Origin: Lysobacterales bacterium
GTDB taxonomy: Bacteria > Pseudomonadota > Gammaproteobacteria > Xanthomonadales > Rhodanobacteraceae
DNA: 64,000 nt
Assembly (NCBI GenBank): GCA_002632325.1
Contig: NSJK01000017.1
Coordinates: forward strand, 1 to 64,000
Direction of reading: 5' to 3'
In this document: positions 43,594-52,934 of the stretch, piece after piece
Numbering within the stretch: position 1 is the stretch's first letter
How the letters are laid out: every line of letters starts with the position of its first letter
Notes under the pieces: model-generated
The model's database searches: none
The model's input: the letters and a program-made list of their open reading frames with translations, nothing else
Told to the model about the DNA's origin: nothing
Made by a program: the position numbers and the translations under genes

Positions 43594-44355
43594 ATGAGCA
43601 TTGCCCGATGGTTTGCATGCGTGCTGGTGCTGGGCGCGCCACTCGCGAACGCCTCCGACATCGATGATCTGAGCACAGTTTGCCGTGCCGGCAGCAGCTA
43701 CGACCTCAGCCTCACGCCCGATGCGCTGGTGTTCGAACGTGCCGCGCCGGTGCCGCACCGGGTGTCGTGGCAGCGCGGCGAGCTGCGCGTCGACGGCGTG
43801 CGCGTTGCGCTCGATACCGAAGGTCGCGATCGCCTCGTGCTGTTCGCTCAGGAGCTGCGCGCGCTGGTGCCGCGCGTGAAGGCCGTCGCCCTGCGTGGCG
43901 TCGATTTGCTGCAAGCGAGCGTGCGCAGCCAGCTCGATGAACTGGCGCCAGGCGCCGAGGCACGCACGCAGGTCCATCAACGTCTGGCGCAGGCGGCGAC
44001 CGCGCTGCGTCAGCGCATCGAGCGCAGCACCAGCACGCGCGACTGGCAACCGGCCGCGTTCGAAGCCGAGATCGAGGGCGCCATCGACGATGTCGCCAAC
44101 GTGCTCGCGCAGGACACCGCCCGGCGCAGTGTGGCCGCTGCACTCGATGGGGATGTGCGGGGAGCGCTCGAGCTGCCGGCGCAGGCCGGCACGCTTGCCG
44201 CCCAGTTGCAGCCACGCATCGAGCGCACCTTGCAGCAACTGCGACCGCAGGTGCAGGCACTGTGCCCCGCGCTGCAGCGCTTGGCCGAACTTCAGGACGG
44301 CGTGCGCGATGGTCATGGTCGAGCCCTTGGTCTGCTGCAGATCGAGGCGCCCTGA
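43594..44355 (+). CDS. DUF2884 (YggN-like) periplasmic protein
   Basis: 253 residues. A cleavable signal peptide (MSIARWFACVLVLGAPLANA) is followed by a mostly helical mature protein. The arrangement of a short beta section (DLSLTPDALVFERAA...VSWQRGELRVDG) then long helices (LRALVPRVKAVALRGVDLLQ) resembles DUF2884, the family of E. coli YggN, whose function is unknown. It follows the SDR gene by 62 bp. Confidence 0.65.
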   Translation: MSIARWFACVLVLGAPLANASDIDDLSTVCRAGSSYDLSLTPDALVFERAAPVPHRVSWQRGELRVDGVRVALDTEGRDRLVLFAQELRALVPRVKAVALRGVDLLQASVRSQLDELAPGAEARTQVHQRLAQAATALRQRIERSTSTRDWQPAAFEAEIEGAIDDVANVLAQDTARRSVAAALDGDVRGALELPAQAGTLAAQLQPRIERTLQQLRPQVQALCPALQRLAELQDGVRDGHGRALGLLQIEAP

Positions 44356-44514
44356 AACGCAGGCAGACGGCCCCGGCGAGGCGCGTGGCGGCCAAACCAT
44401 ACGCCACCGCATTTCGCCGCAGTGCAGCGTTGCCAAGCCTCGATTGAAGCGCCTAAGATGCTGCGTTCTTGGGGTTTTTTCTTTCGCAGCCGGACGCACG
44501 CAGAGGGCATTTCC

Positions 44515-46734
44515 ATGCAGGTTCGAATGATCGCAAGCGCGACCGCCGTCGCGCTGTCACTGGGGGTTTTCGCGGCCGGTCAGGCGCTCGCTTACGACTA
44601 CACCGCACCGGTTGCGCCGCATACCGTGGCCGGGTTCGATCCCGCCCACAGCGTGATTCCGTTCCCGAACAATCTGCTGTTCGCGGGCACCACCGATCTC
44701 ACGCTCAACATTCCCTTCGACCCTGCCGCCGCCGATGCCGGGCCGAAGAAAGCGATGAACGCGCAGGATGGCTTCAGCACCACCGCGCCGTGGTCGATGA
44801 GCTTCTCGGCGCCGATCAGTGCCGCCTCGCTGGCCGGCAATGTCCACATGTACGAAGTCACGCTCAGCGGTCCCGCGGGCGCCGTCACCGGCATCGTGCG
44901 CGAGCTTGCCTCGCCAGCGGAATTCGTCGCCGTGCTGGCGCCATCCGACAGCACGGGCAAGACGCTCGCGATCGTGCCGACCAAGGCGCTCAAGCAGCGC
45001 ACCTCGTACATGGCCGTGGTCACCAATGGCGTCAAGGACGCCGCGGGCGGCAATGTGCGTGGCTCCTTCACCTACCTGCTCGCCACCGGCAAGCGGGCCT
45101 TGTGCGCGGGTGGCCAGTCGACGGTTGCCTTCCTGCCCACCGCGACCGCCTGCGCGCTCGAGCCGCTGCGCCAGCTCGTCAATGCGCAGGAAGCCGCTGC
45201 CGCGGGTGCCGGCATCGCCGCCGGTTCGATCGCGATGTCGTGGACCGCGACCACCCAGTCGATCACGCCGACCTTGCAAGCCTTGAGCGCGAAGATCCGC
45301 GCGATGCCGCCGACCGCAGCCTTTGCCTCGCCCAGTGGCAAGACCTTGGGCGACCTCGGCATCGGGCTGCCGCCGATCGCCGACATCTACGTCGGCAGTC
45401 TCGAACTGCCCTACTACCTCACGGCGCCGAGCGCGACCAACCCGACCCTGCCGCTGACCACCAATTGGAATGCCGCACCGGGCGCCTACATCCCGCAATG
45501 CGCGAACTTCGGGCTCGATCCGACCTCGACCAATCTGACCGCCTGCAATCCGATTCCGGTCGCCACCTCGACCCAGAAGGTTCCGCTGCTGCTGACCCTG
45601 CCCAATGCGGCTTCGGGCAAGACCAAGCCCGCTGCGGGTTGGCCGCTGGTGATTTTCCAGCACGGCATCACGCGCAACCGCACCGACATGTTCGCGATCG
45701 CCGGCACGCTGGCCGCACAGGGCTTCGCGGTGGTCGCGATCGATCTGCCGTTGCATGGACTCACCAACACCAGCAGCCCGTTCTTCGTCAGCAGCAGTTC
45801 GCCATTGGGCCAGGCCGGTGTGGTCGAACGCACCTTCAACCTCGACCTGCAGAACGTCGGCACCGGCGCGCCGGGCCCTGACGGCGTGATCGACCCCTCG
45901 GGCACCTACTTCATCAATCTCAAGAGCCTGCTCACCTCGCGCGACAACCTGCGTCAGGGCGTGGCCGATGACATGCAGCTCGCGCGTTCCGCGGTGAGCC
46001 TGCCCAATGTCGATGCGAGCCAGACACGCTTCGTCGGCCAGTCATTGGGCGCGATCACAGGCACCATGGTCATGGCGGTCGATCCGACCATCAAGGCCGC
46101 CGTGCTCAACGTGCCCGGCGGCGGCATCGTGCGCCTGCTCGATGGCTCGCCGACCTTCGGTCCGGTGATCCGCGCGGGTCTGGCTGCCGCGGGTCTGACG
46201 CCCGGCACGCCGGCCTATGACTCGTTCATGCTGGCTGCGCAGACCTCGATCGATTCGGGCGATCCGATCAACTATGCAGGCAATGGCACGCTGGTCGATC
46301 CGGCGGTGCGCAGCAACGAGTCATTCAAGAACATCCTGCTCAACGAAGTCGTCGGCGGTGCGAGCCTGCCAGGCGGCGATGCGACGGCACCCGACCAGGT
46401 GATTCCGAACGTGGTGCCGGGGGCGCCGCTTTCGGGTACCGAGCCCCTGATTGCCGCACTCGGCTTGCATGCGGTCGATCACTCGGTGGTGCTCAGTGGA
46501 GCGGGTTTCCAGCTGGTCACGCGCTTCCTGCAAGGGACGCACGGCTCGCTGCTCGATCCGACCGCGTTCCCGTATGCGACGGCTGAAATGCAGGGCGAAA
46601 TGGCGAGCTTCGTTGCCTACAACGGCTTTGCGCTGTTCGTCACCAACTCGAGCATCCTCAAGCCGGTACCGAGCTCTCCGCCCCCCGCTGGCGAAGCCAC
46701 GGCTGTCGATCACGAGGCTCCGGGCGATCTTTGA
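44515..46734 (+). CDS. Large secreted lipase/esterase of the Pla-1/virulence-factor lipase type
   Basis: 739 residues. The signal peptide ends around AAGQALA (residues 20-26). The N-terminal part (FDPAHSVIPFPNNLLFAGTT) matches the bacterial virulence-factor lipase N-terminal region. The C-terminal alpha/beta-hydrolase part has the nucleophile elbow with Ser510 in FVGQSLGAITG and the oxyanion-strand segment PLVIFQHGITRNRTDM. Related proteins are exported by type II secretion in marine gammaproteobacteria. It ends in a Pro/Ser/Glu-rich tail without the IFxDGFE motif. A clear terminator follows. Confidence 0.85.
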   Translation: MQVRMIASATAVALSLGVFAAGQALAYDYTAPVAPHTVAGFDPAHSVIPFPNNLLFAGTTDLTLNIPFDPAAADAGPKKAMNAQDGFSTTAPWSMSFSAPISAASLAGNVHMYEVTLSGPAGAVTGIVRELASPAEFVAVLAPSDSTGKTLAIVPTKALKQRTSYMAVVTNGVKDAAGGNVRGSFTYLLATGKRALCAGGQSTVAFLPTATACALEPLRQLVNAQEAAAAGAGIAAGSIAMSWTATTQSITPTLQALSAKIRAMPPTAAFASPSGKTLGDLGIGLPPIADIYVGSLELPYYLTAPSATNPTLPLTTNWNAAPGAYIPQCANFGLDPTSTNLTACNPIPVATSTQKVPLLLTLPNAASGKTKPAAGWPLVIFQHGITRNRTDMFAIAGTLAAQGFAVVAIDLPLHGLTNTSSPFFVSSSSPLGQAGVVERTFNLDLQNVGTGAPGPDGVIDPSGTYFINLKSLLTSRDNLRQGVADDMQLARSAVSLPNVDASQTRFVGQSLGAITGTMVMAVDPTIKAAVLNVPGGGIVRLLDGSPTFGPVIRAGLAAAGLTPGTPAYDSFMLAAQTSIDSGDPINYAGNGTLVDPAVRSNESFKNILLNEVVGGASLPGGDATAPDQVIPNVVPGAPLSGTEPLIAALGLHAVDHSVVLSGAGFQLVTRFLQGTHGSLLDPTAFPYATAEMQGEMASFVAYNGFALFVTNSSILKPVPSSPPPAGEATAVDHEAPGDL

Positions 46735-46764
46735 TCGGGCGTTTCGCCAATTCCGCACCAACGC

Positions 46765-46794
46765 AAACGCGCCCTTCGGGGCGCGTTTCGTTTT
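46765..46794 (+). terminator. Rho-independent terminator after the lipase gene
   Basis: A perfect 10-bp stem (AAACGCGCCC / GGGCGCGTTT) with a UUCG tetraloop is followed by CGTTTT. It begins about 30 bp after the lipase stop. On the minus strand it precedes TTTGCG only, so it mainly serves the plus-strand gene. Confidence 0.85.
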
Positions 46795-46839
46795 GGTGGA
46801 TTTCGTGCACGCGAATCCGGTCGAGCGACGCAGCGATGC

Positions 46840-47736
46840 TCAGTCGAGCGTGATCCCGGCGAGGCGCTGCAGCGCCTGCGCGTACTTGGCCGCAGTCCCG
46901 GCAATCACCGACTCGGGGATGCGCGGGCCGGGCGCGGTCTTGTTCCAGGTCAGCGTTTCCAGATAGTCGCGCACGAACTGCTTGTCGTAGCTGGGTGGAC
47001 TGCTGCCGACGCGATACTCGTCGGCAGGCCAGAAGCGCGAGGAGTCGGGCGTGAGCATTTCATCGATCACGTGCAGCGTGCCGTTGGCATCGATGCCGAA
47101 CTCGAGCTTGGTGTCGGCGATGAGAATGCCGCGCTCGGCTGCATGTGCAGCGGCGAAGGCGTAGATCGCCAAGGTCGCGGCGCGCACCTGCTCGGCGAGA
47201 TCGGCGCCGATCGCGGCGACCACCGCATCGAAGCTCACGTTCTCATCGTGGCTGCCGACCGCGGCCTTGGTCGAGGGCGTGAAGATCGCTTGCGGCAACT
47301 GCTCGGCCTGACGCAGGCCGGCCGGCAGACGAATGCCGCAGACCTGTCCGCGCGCCTGATAGTCCTTCCAGCCCGAGCCGATCAAGTAACCGCGTGCGAT
47401 CGCTTCGACCGGCAGCGCCTTGAGCCGCTTGGCCACCACGCTGCGTTTGGCATACAGCTTCGGGTCGACGCCGGCGGGCAGCACGGTTTCGACAGCACGG
47501 CCGGTGAGATGGTTGGGCATCAGATGGGCAGTCTTGCCGAACCAGAAATTGGAGATCTGGCAGAGCATCTCGCCCTTGCCCGGGATCGGGTCGGGCAACA
47601 CCACGTCGAACGCCGAGAGCCGGTCACTCGCGACGATCAACAGGTCATCTGCCGATACCGCGTAGACATCGCGCACCTTGCCGCGGTGTAGCAGCTGCAG
47701 GCCAGGCAGGTCGGATTGCACGAGGACGGTCGGCAC
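46840..47736 (-). CDS. purC: Phosphoribosylaminoimidazole-succinocarboxamide synthase
   Basis: 298 residues from the GTG at 47736 ([20 protein letters not shown]). Joins CAIR and aspartate with ATP to give SAICAR in purine synthesis. Conserved stretches are [44 protein letters not shown] and DTKLEFGID. The length agrees with the longer, yeast-like PurC class found in Xanthomonadales. The frame stays open upstream to 47847, but that part is not conserved; GGAAGA precedes the GTG. Divergent from djlA. Confidence 0.93.
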   Translation of the reverse strand: MPTVLVQSDLPGLQLLHRGKVRDVYAVSADDLLIVASDRLSAFDVVLPDPIPGKGEMLCQISNFWFGKTAHLMPNHLTGRAVETVLPAGVDPKLYAKRSVVAKRLKALPVEAIARGYLIGSGWKDYQARGQVCGIRLPAGLRQAEQLPQAIFTPSTKAAVGSHDENVSFDAVVAAIGADLAEQVRAATLAIYAFAAAHAAERGILIADTKLEFGIDANGTLHVIDEMLTPDSSRFWPADEYRVGSSPPSYDKQFVRDYLETLTWNKTAPGPRIPESVIAGTAAKYAQALQRLAGITLD

Positions 47737-47903
47737 GCTGGGTCTTCCGCGGCTGGGAAACCGCCATTGTAACGACGCGCTCGTCGAGCGGTTGCAGTGG
47801 CTTGCTAGAATCGTCCGCTCTCCACCCCAATCCCTCGCATGACGCACAGCGCCGCTCGCCCCCGCCGCAGCAAGAATCAGCCGACGCGCGGCAAGGCGAC
47901 ACG

Positions 47904-48719
47904 ATGAACATCATCGGCAAGATCGTCGGCGGCCTCGCCGGCCTGATCCTGTTCCACAGTCCGTTCGGGTTTCTGGTCGGCGTCGTGCTCGGCCACCTCT
48001 ACGACAGCATGATCGGCAAGCCGCGCCAGCCGCCGCTGGGCAATGCCTTCGTCGAGCCGCTGTTTGCACTTGCCGGCGCGCTGTCCAAATCCGATGGTCG
48101 GGTATCCGAGGCCGAGATCAACGCCGCCGAGGCGCTCATGGGCCGGCTCAACCTCGATGAAGCGCAGCAGGCGCAGGCGCGTCGGCGCTTCAACGAAGGC
48201 AAGCAGGCCGATTTCAACATCGCGCGCACGCTGGCCGAGCTCAAGATCTGGTGCCGCGGTCGCCGAGACCACGCCTTCATCGTGCTCGACCTGTTGCTCG
48301 ACCTCGTCTACTCCGAAGGTCTGCTGGTCGAACCCAAGCTCGCCCTGGTGCGACGCCTGTGCCTCTCGCTGGGCGTGAGCGAGCCCGAGCTCGTGGCGCT
48401 GTCGGCGATGAAAGGTTACGGCCCGGCCTGGCATCAGGCCCAGCATGCCCGTCAGGGATCGCAGCGCCAGCGCTACGACTGGGAGCAGCAGGCGCCGCCG
48501 CCGCGGCGGCCTTCCGAGGTCGATCCCTATGCGGTGCTTGGCGTCACCCGCGAATCAAGCGATGGCGACATCAAGCGCGCCTATCGCAGACTGATGAGCC
48601 AGCATCATCCCGACAAGCTCGGCGATGTGCCTGACGAGGTCAAGCGCCGCTCCGAGGAGCGCTCGCGCGAGATCAACGCGGCCTATGATCACATCAAGAG
48701 CGAGCGCGGTTCGCACTGA
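47904..48719 (+). CDS. djlA: Membrane-anchored DnaJ-like co-chaperone DjlA
   Basis: 271 residues. An N-terminal membrane segment ([23 protein letters not shown]) contains the Gly-rich transmembrane dimerisation pattern of DjlA. The central TerB-like domain ([20 protein letters not shown]) is followed by a C-terminal J domain with HPD in [14 protein letters not shown]. DjlA stimulates DnaK at the inner membrane and influences the Rcs envelope-stress system in enterobacteria. 38 bp upstream of rpe. Confidence 0.92.
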   Translation: MNIIGKIVGGLAGLILFHSPFGFLVGVVLGHLYDSMIGKPRQPPLGNAFVEPLFALAGALSKSDGRVSEAEINAAEALMGRLNLDEAQQAQARRRFNEGKQADFNIARTLAELKIWCRGRRDHAFIVLDLLLDLVYSEGLLVEPKLALVRRLCLSLGVSEPELVALSAMKGYGPAWHQAQHARQGSQRQRYDWEQQAPPPRRPSEVDPYAVLGVTRESSDGDIKRAYRRLMSQHHPDKLGDVPDEVKRRSEERSREINAAYDHIKSERGSH

Positions 48720-48756
48720 ACGCCGCGCCGGATTTGAATCGCAGCAAGGAACCGAC

Positions 48757-49434
48757 ATGGCCAGACAGAATCCGATCATCGCCCCCTCGATCCTCTCCGC
48801 CGATTTCGCGCGCCTGGGCGCCGAAGTCGACGCGGTGATCGCCGCGGGTGCGCAGTGGATCCATTTCGACGTGATGGACAATCATTACGTGCCCAACCTC
48901 ACCATCGGGCCACTGGTCTGCGAGGCGCTGCGCAAGCACGGCGTGAAAGCGCCGATCGACGTGCATCTGATGGTCAAGCCGGTCGATCGCATCGTGCCCG
49001 ACTTCGCCAGGGCCGGCGCGAGCCTGATCAGCTTTCATCCCGAGGCCAGCGAGCACATCGACCGCACCATCGGTCTGATCAAGGACAGCGGCTGTCAGGC
49101 CGGACTGGTGTTCAATCCGGCCACGCCGCTCCACTGGCTCGATCATGTGCTCGACAAGCTCGACCTCGTGCTCATCATGTCGGTCAATCCGGGCTTTGGC
49201 GGACAGAGCTTCATTCCCGGCGCGCTCGACAAGTTGCGCGAGGTGCGCCGCCGCATCGACGCCAGCGGTCGCGCGATTCGTCTGGAAATCGATGGCGGCG
49301 TCAAGGTCGAAAACATCGCGCAGATCGCGGCCGCGGGTGCCGACACCTTCGTCGCCGGCTCGGCCGTGTTCGGAGCCGATGACTACGCCGCAGTGATCGC
49401 GTGCATGCAGGCGGCGATCGTCGCTGCCGCTTGA
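48757..49434 (+). CDS. rpe: Ribulose-phosphate 3-epimerase
   Basis: 225 residues. Interconverts ribulose-5-phosphate and xylulose-5-phosphate in the pentose phosphate pathway. TIM barrel with the family signatures [14 protein letters not shown] (Ser, Asp), [17 protein letters not shown] (metal His/Asp), [11 protein letters not shown] and [11 protein letters not shown]. Normal length. An AAGGA-type ribosome-binding site lies before the ATG. In many Xanthomonads rpe stands near trpE, as here (trpE begins 4.6 kb downstream). Confidence 0.96.
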   Translation: MARQNPIIAPSILSADFARLGAEVDAVIAAGAQWIHFDVMDNHYVPNLTIGPLVCEALRKHGVKAPIDVHLMVKPVDRIVPDFARAGASLISFHPEASEHIDRTIGLIKDSGCQAGLVFNPATPLHWLDHVLDKLDLVLIMSVNPGFGGQSFIPGALDKLREVRRRIDASGRAIRLEIDGGVKVENIAQIAAAGADTFVAGSAVFGADDYAAVIACMQAAIVAAA

Positions 49435-49448
49435 GACAGTCACTGCGC

Positions 49449-49501
49449 AAAAAAGAACCGCGCCGGATGTTGGAGGGAGGAAGGGGCTCGCTCCGGCGCG
49501 G
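49449..49501 (-). terminator. Rho-independent terminator for the minus-strand small ORFs
   Basis: A perfect 10-bp stem (CCGCGCCGGA at 49458-49467 with TCCGGCGCGG at 49492-49501) has a purine-rich loop. Read on the minus strand it is followed by TTCTTTTTTG (49447-49456), a good U-run. It lies 28 bp beyond the stop of the 58-residue ORF and points the right way for that gene. The rpe transcript would meet the hairpin from the side with no T-run. Confidence 0.75.
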
Positions 49502-49528
49502 GTGACGCAAGCGTTTGCTGTTGCGGTT

Positions 49529-49705
49529 TCAGATCACCAGCCAGGACGGATCGACCTCATCGATGCTCGCGGCCTGTGCCGGCGCTTCGAGCGCGAAGGC
49601 CAGGCAGTTCGGCGCGACCATCGCCTCGGCGCCGAGCCAGAAGTCCTGATCGAAATCGAAGGTTTCGCGGGCGGTCGCGGCGTACTCGTGCTGGTGCAAG
49701 TTCAT
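49529..49705 (-). CDS. Small orphan protein of 58 residues (possible precursor or effector peptide)
   Basis: Starts at the ATG at 49705 with GGAG 6 bp upstream (GGAGATCATCATG). Begins MNLHQHEYAATARETFDFDQ, contains a single Cys in MVAPNCLAFALEAPAQAA, and ends SIDEVDPSWLVI. It is acidic, has no signal peptide and no membrane helix. A rho-independent terminator follows on the same strand, supporting expression as its own short unit. I recognise no family. The short length, lone Cys and hydrophobic C-terminal WLVI could suit a modified-peptide precursor, but no maturation gene is next to it. Confidence 0.6.
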   Translation of the reverse strand: MNLHQHEYAATARETFDFDQDFWLGAEAMVAPNCLAFALEAPAQAASIDEVDPSWLVI

Positions 49706-49776
49706 GATGATCTCCAAAGGGATCGGGACGGATCGGGTTCGCGTCAGGCGTCGGCGGTTCGCCGGCGTCGCGGTGG

Positions 49777-49911
49777 CTACCAGTGCAGTGCGGCGACGAA
49801 ACCGAGCAACAGCGAGCCGAGCGCGACGAGGATGCGCAGGCGTTCGCGTGCATGCAGTTCGGCATCGGGATCGGGGCGATCGGGCTCGGCGGTGGAGTGA
49901 AGCGGTTTCAT
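49777..49911 (-). CDS. Small membrane protein of 44 residues
   Basis: From the ATG at 49911, with GGAG about 8 bp upstream. A charged N-terminus (MKPLHSTAEPDRPDPDAELH) is followed by one C-terminal membrane helix (LRILVALGSLLLGFVAALHW), so it would be tail-anchored with the N-terminus in the cytoplasm. 71 bp before the 58-residue ORF on the same strand; probably one transcript ending at the terminator at 49449-49501. Divergent from the response-regulator gene at 50140. No family recognised. Confidence 0.5.
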   Translation of the reverse strand: MKPLHSTAEPDRPDPDAELHARERLRILVALGSLLLGFVAALHW

Positions 49912-50139
49912 GCGGGCAACTCCGGTTGGATCGGTGGTCGGTTTGCCATCCCTGGCTCGGATTCGGATTGCTGGCCCCGCGATCGGGGCGATGTCATTGA
50001 ATCGCGCGCCGCGGCACGCAGCCGGCCCGGTTCCTGCGTGGATGCTGACCAGTTGTGGCAATTTGCTGATCCCGTGCGCGCTGCCATTGCGCGCCCGCGC
50101 GTGCCGGGTAAGCTGGCAGCGCATCCACGGAGCCTGCCC

Positions 50140-50835
50140 ATGCCGCGCCACATCGCCATCGTCGAGGACGAACCCTTGATCCGCGCCAACTACGTCGAGG
50201 CGCTCACCCGGCTCGGTTTCGAAGTGCGCGGCCATGCCTCGCGCCAAGTGGCCCAGGCCGCATTCGCGCAGCGCATGCCCGACCTTGTGATCATCGACGT
50301 CGGTTTGGGCGACGAGCCCGAGGGCGGCTTCGAGCTGTGCCGCACGCTGCGCACGCAGGCGCCGACCCTGCCGATCCTGTTTCTCACCGCGCGTGATTCG
50401 GATTTCGACGTGATCTCCGGTCTGCGTCTGGGTGCCGATGACTACCTCGCCAAGGATGTGTCCCTGCATCAGCTTGCCGCGCGCATCAATGCCTTGTTGC
50501 GACGCATGGACGCGCTGCGCCAGCCGGTGCGCGCCGACAGCATCATCGAGCAAGGTCCGCTCAAGCTCGAAGCCGAGCGCATGCGCGTGACCTGGAACGA
50601 TCTCGATGTGCCGCTGACCGTGACCGAATTCTGGATGGTGCATACCCTCGTGCGCTTTCCCGGCCACGTGAAAAGCCGTGACCAGCTCATGCGCGATGCC
50701 CAGGTCGTCGTCGACGACGCGACCATCACCTCGCACATCAAGCGCATCCGCAAGAAGTTCATCGCCATCGACCCCGCGTTCGACGCGATCGACACCGTGC
50801 ACGGCGCGGGCTATCGCTGGACCAGCCGGCCCTGA
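50140..50835 (+). CDS. pdsR: Response regulator of the proteobacterial dedicated-sortase-system type
   Basis: 231 residues from the ATG at 50140 (MPRHIAIVEDEPLIRANYVE). The receiver domain has phospho-acceptor Asp53 in LVIIDVGLGDEPEGGFE, where the GDEPEGG insertion is characteristic, and a Lys in YLAKDVS. The C-terminal winged helix is of OmpR type (LTVTEFWMVHTLVRFPGHVK, ending GAGYRW). It matches what I know of the regulator paired with the dedicated sortase system histidine kinase. The next gene is that kinase, 71 bp downstream. Confidence 0.8.
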   Translation: MPRHIAIVEDEPLIRANYVEALTRLGFEVRGHASRQVAQAAFAQRMPDLVIIDVGLGDEPEGGFELCRTLRTQAPTLPILFLTARDSDFDVISGLRLGADDYLAKDVSLHQLAARINALLRRMDALRQPVRADSIIEQGPLKLEAERMRVTWNDLDVPLTVTEFWMVHTLVRFPGHVKSRDQLMRDAQVVVDDATITSHIKRIRKKFIAIDPAFDAIDTVHGAGYRWTSRP

Positions 50836-50906
50836 GCGCAGGCTTTGCCCGGTGCCGCGCTTTGCCCGATGCTGTCGCACGATTCCCCGTGGTCTGAGCC
50901 GAACCG

Positions 50907-52934
50907 ATGTCCCTGCGCCTCAAACTCCTGCTCGCCGCGATGTGCACGCTGGCACTGCCCTGGGCCGGCTGGCAATTCGTTGCCCAGACCGAGCGCCTGC
51001 TGCGCGAAGGCCAGGAACAGGCCTGGCTGGTGTCGGCCTCGATGTTCGCCAAGGCCCTGCTCGCGCGCGGCATCGAGCTGCCTGCCGGTGAAGTGCTGTA
51101 TGCGCAGCGCGCGCGCGAGCCGATCACGATCGATGGTTATGCCGATGATTGGCGTGCATTGCAGCCATATGCGCAAGCACTCGGTCCGGCGAGCGATGCC
51201 GGCAAGCTGCGCGTCGTGCTCGCGCGTCGCGATGGCGATCTCCATCTGCTTGCCGAGGTGCGCGATGGCAGTCGCGCGCGTTTTGATCCGGCTGATCCGC
51301 GCAGCCTCAGTGGCGATCATGTCGCGCTCGTGCTCGAACGCGCCGGGCAGACGCGTCGCTACCGCCTGATCGGCGCGGCGCCCGGAAGTTTCCTTGCGCC
51401 CGGCGCAGGCGATGCGACGAATCTGCCGGCAACACTCGCCGGTGCGCTGCAGGAAGACGGCTCGGGCTATCGCATCGAAGTGCGCATCGCCGCGGCGCAG
51501 GCGCCCGAGCGCATCGGCATCGCCCTGCACGATTCGGCACACCCCGGCTCCGATCTCGCACCGATGCGCCCGCTGGTGGCATACGACGATGCGCTCGCAC
51601 GCAATCTGCAGGCGATGTTGCCGAGCGAGGCGCGTGCGCGTCTGGTGAGCACCAATGGTTGGGTGATCGCCGATGCCGGCAAGCTGAGCGCTGCCGACGG
51701 CGGCGTGCGTGTGAGTGGATTCTCGGCCTGGCTGTATCGGCAATTCATTGCGCCGACACTGGGCGGCTCGGGCGAACTCGATGGCAATCGGCCACGGCTC
51801 GACGCCAGCGAACTCTGGCAGGCGCTGTCAGGCGTGCCCGCGATCAGCTGGCGCGCGGCAGGTGACGACGGCGCCACCCTGCTCGCGGCCGCAGTGCCCT
51901 TGCAGGTCGATGGTCAGATGCACGGCGCGCTGCTGCTCGAACAAGCCAATCGCACCCTGCCCTTGCTCGCTGATCGCGCCTTGTCCGGCTTGATCCGAGC
52001 CACCTTCATCGCACTGGCGATTGCCATCGCGATCCTGTTCGTGTTCGGCGCCTCGCTGTCCTGGCGCATCCGCCGCCTGCGCGACGCCGCCGAGCGGGCC
52101 ACGCGCAGTTCGGGACAACTGCAAGGGCCGCTGCCGCTGGCCGGATCGCGCGATGAACTGGGCGATCTCGCGCGCAGTTTCGGCAAATTGCTGGACGAAG
52201 TGGGCGCCTACACCGACTACCTGCGCACGCTCGCTTCCAAACTCTCGCACGAACTCAACACGCCGCTGGCGATCGTCAAATCTTCACTCGACAACCTCGA
52301 ACATCAGGGCTTGCCTGCCGATGCCAGACCGTATCTCGTGCGAGCGCGTGATGGCGCCGATCGTCTCGGCACGATCGTGCGCGCGATGAGCGAGGCCAGC
52401 CGCGTCGAGCGTGCGATCGCGGCTGCCGAAGCCGAGGACTTCGATCTGCGTGCGCTGGTGGCCGGTTGCGCCGAGGGCTATCGCGCCCTGGCCGCGCCGC
52501 GTGAATTGCGCCTGAGCTTGCCGCCGGCAGCGCTGACGATGCACGGCGCGCCCGAGCTCATCGCGCAGGCGCTCGACAAGCTGTTCGACAATGCCTGCTC
52601 GTTCACGCCTCTCGATGGTTGGATTGCGCTGTCCTTGGAGCCGCTCGGCGAGCGTGCCGCGCGCATCCGTCTCGCCAATGCCGGCCCTTTGCTGCCGCAG
52701 GCGATGCAGGAGCGTCTGTTCGATTCGCTGGTTTCGGTGCGCGAGCACAGCGCGCCGCGTGCGGGTGCCGCGCCCCATCTGGGCCTGGGCTTGTATGTCG
52801 TGCGCTTGATCGCGCAGTTGCATCAGGGCAGCGCCGCCGCCGCCAACCTCGACGATGGCAGCGGTGTCGAGTTCCAGTTGAACCTTGCGGCGATGCCGCG
52901 CCGACGCCTGAGTGAGGGCAATCCGCATGCGTGA
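50907..52934 (+). CDS. pdsS: Histidine kinase of the proteobacterial dedicated-sortase-system type
   Basis: 675 residues. An N-terminal membrane helix (LKLLLAAMCTLALPWAGW) and a second at about 355-380 (FIALAIAIAILFVFG) enclose a large periplasmic region. That region starts with a carbohydrate-binding-like segment (PITIDGYADDWRAL, resembling CBM9/DOMON) and has two sensor-like subdomains. HAMP follows, then HisKA with His448 in LASKLSHELNTPLAIV, and HATPase with DKLFDNACSFTP and HLGLGLYVVRLI. In systems that carry a sortase, sortase and target genes are adjacent; none is seen here. The next gene overlaps its end by 8 bp. Confidence 0.82.
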   Translation: MSLRLKLLLAAMCTLALPWAGWQFVAQTERLLREGQEQAWLVSASMFAKALLARGIELPAGEVLYAQRAREPITIDGYADDWRALQPYAQALGPASDAGKLRVVLARRDGDLHLLAEVRDGSRARFDPADPRSLSGDHVALVLERAGQTRRYRLIGAAPGSFLAPGAGDATNLPATLAGALQEDGSGYRIEVRIAAAQAPERIGIALHDSAHPGSDLAPMRPLVAYDDALARNLQAMLPSEARARLVSTNGWVIADAGKLSAADGGVRVSGFSAWLYRQFIAPTLGGSGELDGNRPRLDASELWQALSGVPAISWRAAGDDGATLLAAAVPLQVDGQMHGALLLEQANRTLPLLADRALSGLIRATFIALAIAIAILFVFGASLSWRIRRLRDAAERATRSSGQLQGPLPLAGSRDELGDLARSFGKLLDEVGAYTDYLRTLASKLSHELNTPLAIVKSSLDNLEHQGLPADARPYLVRARDGADRLGTIVRAMSEASRVERAIAAAEAEDFDLRALVAGCAEGYRALAAPRELRLSLPPAALTMHGAPELIAQALDKLFDNACSFTPLDGWIALSLEPLGERAARIRLANAGPLLPQAMQERLFDSLVSVREHSAPRAGAAPHLGLGLYVVRLIAQLHQGSAAAANLDDGSGVEFQLNLAAMPRRRLSEGNPHA

